This document shows positions 58,605 through 64,000 of a stretch of DNA of 64,000 nucleotides, piece by piece. Made by a program: the position numbers and the translations under genes. Below the pieces are notes generated by a model, which did no database searches, was not told the DNA's origin, and saw only the letters and a list, made by a program, of their open reading frames with translations. This stretch comes from Agromyces aurantiacus (lineage in GTDB: Bacteria; Actinomycetota; Actinomycetes; Actinomycetales; Microbacteriaceae), in NCBI RefSeq assembly GCF_016907355.1, contig NZ_JAFBBW010000001.1, positions 2,232,001 to 2,296,000 on the forward strand. The letters run 5' to 3'. The stretch's first letter is position 1, and each line of letters begins with the position of its first letter.

Positions 58605-58688
58605 GGCGCGAGTCTATGCACGCACGAGGCCGGGGCGTCGGATGGCGCGGCGCCGCGTCGTACGATGGGGGAGCGCCGCGTGCGGCGA

Positions 58689-58761
58689 GGGCCTTTAGCT
58701 CAGTTGGTAGAGCGCCACGCTTACACCGTGGATGTCGTCGGTTCGAGCCCGGCAGGGCCCA
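58689..58761 (+). tRNA. tRNA-Val (TAC)
   Basis: Cloverleaf of 73 nt. Acceptor GGGCCTT pairs with AGGGCCC (58754-58760), discriminator A58761. Anticodon stem CCACG/CGTGG encloses CTTACAC, anticodon TAC at 58722-58724. TACGAT (58661-58666) is a likely -10 upstream. CCA is not encoded in the right place as a full tail. Confidence 0.95.
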
Positions 58762-58777
58762 CCCCCGAGGGCGACCC

Positions 58778-58802
58778 GCCGGCGGGCGCGGTGCGCGCCG
58801 GC
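58778..58802 (+). terminator. Candidate terminator after tRNA-Val
   Basis: Seven-base-pair stem GCCGGCG (58778-58784) with CGCCGGC (58796-58802), 11-nt loop, 17 nt after the tRNA. It overlaps the upstream promoter region of the Nif3-like gene. Modest strength. Confidence 0.4.
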
Positions 58803-58816
58803 GCTAGGCTGGGCGG

Positions 58817-59638
58817 GTGCCCGTCCTCCTCGCCGACCTGCTCGCGACCGTCGAGCGACTCTGGCCGGTGTCCGGCGCCGAGCCGTGGGACGCTCCCGGT
58901 CTCGTGACCGGCGATCCCGCCCGCGAGGTCTCGCGGGTCGCGCTGGCGGTCGACGCGGTCGCCGCGACGGTCGACGAGGCCGTCGGGGCCGGCGCCGACG
59001 TGCTCATCGCACACCATCCGCTGCTGCTGCGCGGTGTGACCTCGATCGCCGAGGACCGCTACAAGGGCGCGCTGCTCGCGCGCCTCATCCGCGCCGACTG
59101 CGCGCTCATCGCGGCGCACACGAACGCCGACGTGGTCGAGACCGGCACGTCCGCGGTGCTCGCCGACCGCCTCGGGCTCGTCGACGCGACGCCGATCGTG
59201 CCCGGTGCGACGGATGGCACGCGCGGCCTCGGCCGGGTCGGCCGCCTCCCCGAGCCGACCACCCTCGGCCGTCTCGCGCGCCGCCTCGCCGAGGTGCTGC
59301 CGCCGACCGCGAGCGGCGTGCGCGCCGCCGGCGGCTACGACGACCCCGTGTCGACCGTCGCGGTGTGCGGCGGAGCCGGCGACTCGCTCCTCTCGCACCC
59401 CGCCGTGCAGCGCGCCGACGTGTACGTGACCGCCGACCTCCGCCACCACCCCGCGTCGGAGGCACGCGAACAGGCCGTGCTCGGCGGCGGCCCGGCACTG
59501 ATCGACGTGTCGCACTGGGCCAGCGAATGGCTCTGGCTGGATGCCGCGGCCGGCGAGCTGCGCGCGGCGCATCCCGACCTCGAGGTCGCCGTGAGCGACC
59601 TTCGCACCGATCCCTGGGACTTCCAGGTCCTGCAGTGA
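58817..59638 (+). CDS. Nif3-like dinuclear metal-centre protein
   Basis: A 273-residue Nif3/DUF34 (NGG1-interacting factor 3) family protein that forms a hexamer with a dinuclear metal centre; function is debated, often linked to GTP cyclohydrolase-type chemistry. Conserved metal motifs include IAHHPLLLRGV, AAHTNADVVETG and DVSHWASEW. GTG 58817 lies 6 nt after TAGGCT (58805-58810), leaderless. The zinc-ribbon protein follows after 34 nt, a pairing conserved in actinobacteria. Confidence 0.9.
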   Translation: MPVLLADLLATVERLWPVSGAEPWDAPGLVTGDPAREVSRVALAVDAVAATVDEAVGAGADVLIAHHPLLLRGVTSIAEDRYKGALLARLIRADCALIAAHTNADVVETGTSAVLADRLGLVDATPIVPGATDGTRGLGRVGRLPEPTTLGRLARRLAEVLPPTASGVRAAGGYDDPVSTVAVCGGAGDSLLSHPAVQRADVYVTADLRHHPASEAREQAVLGGGPALIDVSHWASEWLWLDAAAGELRAAHPDLEVAVSDLRTDPWDFQVLQ

Positions 59639-59672
59639 CCCGTCCCGCCCCCACCCCTCCGAGGAGCACCAC

Positions 59673-60410
59673 GTGAAGGCCAGCCCCGCCGACCAGCAGC
59701 AGCTGCTGCGCCTCCAGTCGATCGACACGCGCCTGCAGCAGCTCGCCCACCGCCTCCGTTCGCTGCCCCAGACGGCCGAGCTGACCGCACTGGCCGAGCG
59801 CGACACGGGCGTGCGCGGCCGCCGCGCCGAGGCCGTGGGCGCGCTCGAGGACGCGCGCACCGAGCTCGGGCGCATCGAGTCCGACGTCGACGTGGTCGAG
59901 AAGCGCATCGCGCGCGATGGCGAGCGGCTCACGCACACCTCGTCGATGAAGGACGTGGCGGCCCTCGAAGCCGAGCTCGTGTCGCTGCGCAAGCGCCTCT
60001 CCGACCTGGAGGACCTCGAGCTCGTCGTCATGGAGAAGGTCGAGGCCGCGGAGGCGACCGTCGCCGGGATCGACGCCGAACGCGCCGACATCGCCGCCGA
60101 CGTCGCGCGGCTCGAGGGGGAGCGCGACGAGGCCGCGGGCGGCCTCGCCACCGAGCGCGACGGGGCCGAGCGCGATCGCACCGCCATCGCCGCCACCGTG
60201 CCGGAGGCGCTCCTCGCGTTCTACGAGCAGCGGCGGGCGCGCGGCGGCGGCGTGGGCGCGGCGCTCCTCAGCCAGCGCACCTGCGGCGGCTGCACCATCA
60301 CCCTCACCGGCTCCGACCTCGAGGCCGTGCGGCGAGCCGCGCCCGACGAGGTCGTGCAGTGCCCCGAGTGCGACCGGATCCTCGTCCGGACCGACGAGTC
60401 GGGGCTCTGA
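59673..60410 (+). CDS. Coiled-coil zinc-ribbon protein
   Basis: A 245-residue protein: a long coiled coil over about residues 1-175 (LLRLQSIDTRLQQLAHRL; KDVAALEAELVSLRKRLSDL) and a C-terminal C4 zinc ribbon (CGGCTITLTG and CPECDRILVRTDES). This architecture is that of the CT398/YacL-like zinc-ribbon proteins next to Nif3 genes in actinobacteria; molecular role is unknown. GTG 59673 follows AGGAGCACC. Confidence 0.85.
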   Translation: MKASPADQQQLLRLQSIDTRLQQLAHRLRSLPQTAELTALAERDTGVRGRRAEAVGALEDARTELGRIESDVDVVEKRIARDGERLTHTSSMKDVAALEAELVSLRKRLSDLEDLELVVMEKVEAAEATVAGIDAERADIAADVARLEGERDEAAGGLATERDGAERDRTAIAATVPEALLAFYEQRRARGGGVGAALLSQRTCGGCTITLTGSDLEAVRRAAPDEVVQCPECDRILVRTDESGL

Positions 60411-60454
60411 GCCCGTCCGAGCGCCCGTCCGACCCGGCGCGATAGGCTGGGAAT

Positions 60455-60836
<382 letters not shown>

Positions 60837-60860
60837 ACTCCTCGGATCCGGCGCGACCGG

Positions 60861-61616
60861 CTAGAACCGCGCGGCCAGCGCCGCCGCGCCGAGCAGGCCC
60901 GCGTTGTTGCGGAAGGCCGCCGGCACGATCGGCGTGTCGAGCGAGAGCAGGGGCAGGAACTGCTCGTGGTGCTTCGAGACGCCGCCGCCGACGATGAAGA
61001 GGTCGGGGGAGAAGAGGAACTCGACGTGCGAGTAGTAGCGCTGCAGTCGCTCGGCCCACTGCGACCAGGAGAGCTGCTCGCGCTCCATCGCCGAGTACGC
61101 GGCGCGATCCTCGGCGTCGTGGCCGTCGATCTCGAGGTGACCGAGCTCGCTGTTCGGCACCAGCACGCCGTCGTAGACGAACGCCGAGCCGATGCCGGTG
61201 CCGAGAGTCGTCAGGATGGCGAGGCCCCGCTCGCCGCGCGCGGCGCCAAACTGCGACTCGGCGTAGCCGGCGGCATCCGCGTCGTTGATGAAGTGGATGG
61301 GCGTGCCGAGCTCGCGCTCGAACAGCGCCTCGGCCTCGAGCCCGATCCACTCGTCGGAGATGTTCGCCGCCGAGAGGGTGCGTCCGTGCCGCACGATCGC
61401 GGGGAAGCACACCCCGAGCGGAAGCGAGGCGTGGCCCTGGCCGGCGATGATCGAGAGCAGCTGCCCCGTCGCCGCGACGATGTCGCCGGGGCGGCCGCCG
61501 GCCGGCGTCTTGATCTTGATCCGCTCGGTGACCAGCTCGCCGGTGCCGAGGTCGACGACCGCGCCCTTGATGCCCGTGCCGCCGATGTCGATGCCGATCG
61601 CACGCTCAGTCGCCAT
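60861..61616 (-). CDS. ppgK: Polyphosphate glucokinase
   Basis: ROK-fold glucokinase of 251 residues. GIDIGGTGIKGAVVD is the phosphate loop and LTTLGTGIGSAF the second; both with the length and order of polyphosphate/ATP glucokinases of actinobacteria, which phosphorylate glucose with polyphosphate. NDADAAGYAESQFG and ELGHLEIDGHDAE are also typical. ATG 61616 is 6 nt after minus-strand TACAGT (61628-61623), leaderless. Converges on rnpB. Confidence 0.9.
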   Translation of the reverse strand: MATERAIGIDIGGTGIKGAVVDLGTGELVTERIKIKTPAGGRPGDIVAATGQLLSIIAGQGHASLPLGVCFPAIVRHGRTLSAANISDEWIGLEAEALFERELGTPIHFINDADAAGYAESQFGAARGERGLAILTTLGTGIGSAFVYDGVLVPNSELGHLEIDGHDAEDRAAYSAMEREQLSWSQWAERLQRYYSHVEFLFSPDLFIVGGGVSKHHEQFLPLLSLDTPIVPAAFRNNAGLLGAAALAARF

Positions 61617-61650
61617 GGCGACACTGTATCGCGGCGCGTTCGGCCGACGT

Positions 61651-62514
61651 TCAGGGCAGGGTCAGGATCTCCGCGCCGCGCTCGGTCACCACGAGCGTGT
61701 GCTCGAACTGCGCGGTCAGCGACCGGTCGCGCGTGACGACCGTCCAGTCGTCGTCCCAGACCTCCCACTCGGTCGTGCCGAGCGTGAGCATGGGCTCGAT
61801 CGTGAAGACCATGCCGGGCTCGATCACGGTCGTCGCGCTCGGGTCGTCGTAGTGGGGGATGACGAGCCCCGTGTGGAACGCGCGCCCGACGCCGTGCCCG
61901 GTGTACTCGCGCACGACGCCGTACCCGAACCGCCTCGCGTACGACTCGATCGCGCGTCCGATCACGTTGACCTGCCGGCCGGGGGCGACCGCGCGGATGC
62001 CGCGGGCGAGCGCCTCGCGCGTGCGCTCGACCAGCAGGCGCACCTCCTCGCTCGCGTCGCCGACCACGAACGTGTGGTTGAGGTCGCCGTGGAACCCGTC
62101 GAGGTACGCCGTCACGTCGATGTTGACGAGGTCGCCCTCCTCGAGCGCGGTGTCGTCGGGGATGCCGTGGCAGATGACCTCGTTCACCGACGTGCACGAG
62201 GACTTCGGGTAGCCGCGGTAGCCGAGTGTCGAGGGGTAGGCGCCGTGCGCGACCACGTACTCGTGCGCGATCCGATCGAGCTCGTCGGTCGTGACCCCGG
62301 GACCGATCGCCTCCGCGGCCGCCTGGATCGCGCCGGCCGCGACGCGCCCGGCGGCGCGGATGCGCTCGACCTCGTCGGGGGAGTAGCGGTCGCCGCCGGT
62401 GTTCGGCGTCGGCGCGGCGCGGCCCACGTACTCGGGCCGGGGGATCGCGGCGGGCACGGCATGCGTGGGCGACAGTCGGCCGGGGATCAGGCGGCCGGCG
62501 GGGTCCTTGGGCAT
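61651..62514 (-). CDS. map: Methionine aminopeptidase, type I
   Basis: MetAP of 287 residues that removes the initiator methionine. Metal ligands are visible in [20 protein letters not shown] (two Asp), GHGVGRAFH (His), FTIEPML (Glu) and the C-terminal [11 protein letters not shown] (Glu). The N-terminal ~45 residues ([20 protein letters not shown]) are the actinobacterial extension that binds ribosomes or SH3-like partners. ATG 62514 is leaderless: minus-strand TAGGCT (62526-62521) ends 6 nt upstream and overlaps the start of the divergent gene. Confidence 0.96.
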   Translation of the reverse strand: MPKDPAGRLIPGRLSPTHAVPAAIPRPEYVGRAAPTPNTGGDRYSPDEVERIRAAGRVAAGAIQAAAEAIGPGVTTDELDRIAHEYVVAHGAYPSTLGYRGYPKSSCTSVNEVICHGIPDDTALEEGDLVNIDVTAYLDGFHGDLNHTFVVGDASEEVRLLVERTREALARGIRAVAPGRQVNVIGRAIESYARRFGYGVVREYTGHGVGRAFHTGLVIPHYDDPSATTVIEPGMVFTIEPMLTLGTTEWEVWDDDWTVVTRDRSLTAQFEHTLVVTERGAEILTLP

Positions 62515-62528
62515 AGGATCAGCCTATG
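62512..62528. promoter_or_regulatory. Shared divergent start/promoter of map and the SPOR-like gene
   Basis: The 17 bases CATAGGATCAGCCTATG contain both start codons (map ATG read leftward 62514-62512, the other at 62526-62528) and both -10 hexamers: TAGGAT (62514-62519, plus) and TAGGCT (62526-62521, minus). Each -10 ends 6 nt before its own ATG and touches the start of the other gene. The start codons are 11 bp apart, so both -35 regions lie inside the opposite coding sequence. Confidence 0.65.
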
Positions 62529-62711
62529 TCGCGGGATGCCGAGCACCAGTTCTGGTACAACCTCACCACCGGCGCGGTCGAGGAGGGGATGGTCTCCCCG
62601 GCCGTCGAGCGGGTCGGCCCGTTCGAGACGCGCGAGGAGGCCGAGCACGCCCTCGAGATCCTTCGCGCGAACAGCGCGAAGTGGGCCGAGGAGGAGGCCG
62701 CCGAGGACTGA
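62526..62711 (+). CDS. Small SPOR-domain-like protein
   Basis: A 61-residue protein, QFWYNLTTGAVEEGMVSP followed by VGPFETREEAEHALEILRAN, the pattern of short actinobacterial SPOR-like proteins (GPF-x2-x-EEA repeat). No signal or membrane segment. Function unknown. ATG 62526 is leaderless, 6 nt after TAGGAT (62514-62519), and divergent from map. Confidence 0.8.
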   Translation: MSRDAEHQFWYNLTTGAVEEGMVSPAVERVGPFETREEAEHALEILRANSAKWAEEEAAED

Positions 62712-62746
62712 GCCGCCGGCACGCGCGCACGCGCGCCGCCGCCTCG

Positions 62747-63634
62747 TCAGTAGGAGTGCTCCTCGGTCGGATAGGCGCCCGACGAGACATCCGCCCGCCA
62801 GGCGTTCGCCGCCTCGCTGAGCACGCCCGCGAGGTTGGCGTACTGCTTCACGAACTTCGGGATGCGCCCGGTCGTCAGCCCGGCCCAGTCGGTCCACACG
62901 AGCAGCTGGCCGTCGCAGTGCGGGCCGGCGCCGACCGAGATCGTGGGAATGTGCAGTCGCTCGGTGACCTGCCTCGCCGCGTCGGCCGGCACCATCTCGA
63001 GCACCACGGCGAACGCCCCGGCATCCTGCACCGCCTCGGCGTCGGCGAGCAGCTGCGTCACGCCCTCGCCGCGGCCCTGGATGATGTGACCGCCCAGCTG
63101 GTGCTCGCTCTGCGGGGTGTAGCCGATGTGCGCCATGACCGGGATGCCGGCGCCGACGATGCGCCGGATCTGCTTCTGGCTGCGTTCCCCGCCCTCGAGC
63201 TTGACCGCGTGGGCGCCGGTCTCCTTCATGAACCGGATGGCGGTGTGCAGCGCCTCGTCGGGGCCGTTCTCGTAGGAGCCGAACGGCATGTCGGCGACCA
63301 CGAACGCGCGCGACACCGCACCCGCGACGGCGCGCGTGAGCGGGATCAGCTCGTCGACCGTCACCGGCAGGGTCGTCTCGTAGCCGAGCACGTTGTTGCC
63401 GGCGGAGTCGCCGACGAGGAGGAAGTCGATGCCGGCCTCGTCGAAGATGCGCGCCGTGAGCTGGTCGTAGCTGGTCAGGCCCGTGATCTTGATGCCCTCG
63501 CGTTTGGCGTTCTGGAAGTGCCGGGTGCGCACGCGCTTGGGGCCGCCGGTCACCCGTGCGGCGCCGCCGTACGGGTTCTCGGTGACCGAGGTGTCGGCTG
63601 CGGACGCTGCGTCGCTGGATGCGTGGTCGGACAT
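62747..63634 (-). CDS. panB: 3-methyl-2-oxobutanoate hydroxymethyltransferase
   Basis: PanB of 295 residues, transferring a hydroxymethyl group from 5,10-methylenetetrahydrofolate to 2-oxoisovalerate for pantothenate synthesis. [20 protein letters not shown] binds substrate and metal; [25 protein letters not shown] and [17 protein letters not shown] [12 protein letters not shown] follow. The N-terminal ~35 residues are a variable tail. GAGGAT (63646-63641, minus strand) ends 6 nt before ATG 63634. It competes for 2-oxoisovalerate with LeuA. Confidence 0.95.
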   Translation of the reverse strand: MSDHASSDAASAADTSVTENPYGGAARVTGGPKRVRTRHFQNAKREGIKITGLTSYDQLTARIFDEAGIDFLLVGDSAGNNVLGYETTLPVTVDELIPLTRAVAGAVSRAFVVADMPFGSYENGPDEALHTAIRFMKETGAHAVKLEGGERSQKQIRRIVGAGIPVMAHIGYTPQSEHQLGGHIIQGRGEGVTQLLADAEAVQDAGAFAVVLEMVPADAARQVTERLHIPTISVGAGPHCDGQLLVWTDWAGLTTGRIPKFVKQYANLAGVLSEAANAWRADVSSGAYPTEEHSY

Positions 63635-63720
63635 GCCGTCATCCTCGCACAGCGCTCCGTCACCCGGCCGGGCGCGGCGGCGCGACCCAGTACGCTGAAG
63701 AGCATCGAGGAAGGGTGTGC

Positions 63721-64000
63721 ATGGACAAGCAGCGCGACTTCGTTCTCCGGACCATCGAAGAGCGAGGGGTCAAGTTCGTCAGGCTGTGGTTCACCGACGT
63801 GGTCGGCACACTGAAGTCGGTCGCGATCGCGCCCGCCGAGGTCGAGGGCGCGTTCACCGAGGGCATCGGGTTCGACGGCTCGGCGATCGAGGGGCTCAGC
63901 CGCACGTTCGAGTCCGACCTGCTCGCCTTCCCCGATCCGACCACCTTCCAGACCCTGCCGTGGCGCGGCGACGTCGATCCGACCGCCCGCATGTTCTGCG
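63721..64000 (+). CDS. glnA2: Glutamine synthetase, GlnA2 type, 5' part only
   Basis: N-terminal 93 residues of a type I glutamine synthetase. [20 protein letters not shown] and [12 protein letters not shown] are the beta-grasp domain; [15 protein letters not shown] leads into the catalytic domain beyond the window. The sequence resembles GlnA2 of actinobacteria, which also lies near panB and glnE. A TACGCT at 63690-63695 is a likely -10, giving a short leader with GAGGAAGGG before the ATG. Confidence 0.93.
   Translation, partial: MDKQRDFVLRTIEERGVKFVRLWFTDVVGTLKSVAIAPAEVEGAFTEGIGFDGSAIEGLSRTFESDLLAFPDPTTFQTLPWRGDVDPTARMFC

Overview
The window is a very GC-rich, gene-dense bacterial chromosome segment. 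Family content and gene order point to a high-GC actinobacterium, most likely a member of the Microbacteriaceae (Agromyces-like; this is inference from content, no search was run). Pointers are the rsmE-HIT-phoH-ybeY-corC-era block, recO-uppS, dus-dgt-dnaG, the aceE-fasR-fabD-fabH-acpP-fabF block, DUF3145, a polyphosphate glucokinase, and panB next to a GlnA2-type glutamine synthetase. The left and right edges cut rsmE (3' end present) and glnA2 (5' end present).

Layout. 1-4494: RNA maturation and housekeeping operon (rsmE, hinT, phoH, ybeY, corC-like, era) with overlapping starts. 4574-8690: accessory signalling cassette (NarL-type sensor kinase, response regulator, ABC ATPase, FtsX-like permease). 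8826-10726: leuA behind a leucine-rich leader peptide and hairpin. 10779-20438: TRIC-like channel and NmrA-like protein (minus), recO-uppS, a P-loop kinase (minus), frnE with a coupled 41-residue ORF, ybaK (minus), dus-dgt, dnaG. 20658-28111: oligopeptide/nickel-type ABC importer with a fused double ATPase, a third ATPase that lacks catalytic residues, and a 2-hydroxyacid dehydrogenase in the same coupled operon. 28204-32419: tRNA-Asn, azlCD, def (minus), a DMT-type transporter, a GT4 glycosyltransferase and tRNA-Met.

32384-39197 is the accessory region. A 37-bp perfect copy of the 3' end of tRNA-Met recurs at 34066-34102, bounding a 1,682-bp insert without an integrase. The insert carries an orphan gene, a repeat-built (propeller-like) protein and a broken adenosine deaminase fragment. 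Next to it lie a large LuxR-type ATPase regulator, a coupled NTF2-like/ABM-like gene pair and an alpha/beta hydrolase with less biased codon use.

39285-64000 returns to core character: two small membrane proteins, a TetR regulator, a P-type ATPase, flotillin with NfeD, a zinc-ribbon putative nuclease, a family A DNA polymerase, PadR, DUF3145, the type II fatty acid synthesis genes with a FasR-like regulator and aceE, a peroxiredoxin, tRNA-Val, a Nif3-like protein, a zinc-ribbon protein, rnpB, polyphosphate glucokinase, map, a SPOR-like protein, panB and glnA2.

A pervasive theme is leaderless initiation. About twenty start codons lie exactly 6 nt downstream of a TANNNT-like -10 hexamer (for example dnaG, recO, nif3, map, panB). 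The same rule puts a 9-bp hairpin at the predicted 5' end of the nfeD transcript, and makes map and the SPOR-like gene share one 17-bp divergent promoter and start region. The island genes lack this signature. No CRISPR array, insertion sequence, phage gene or replication origin was seen.
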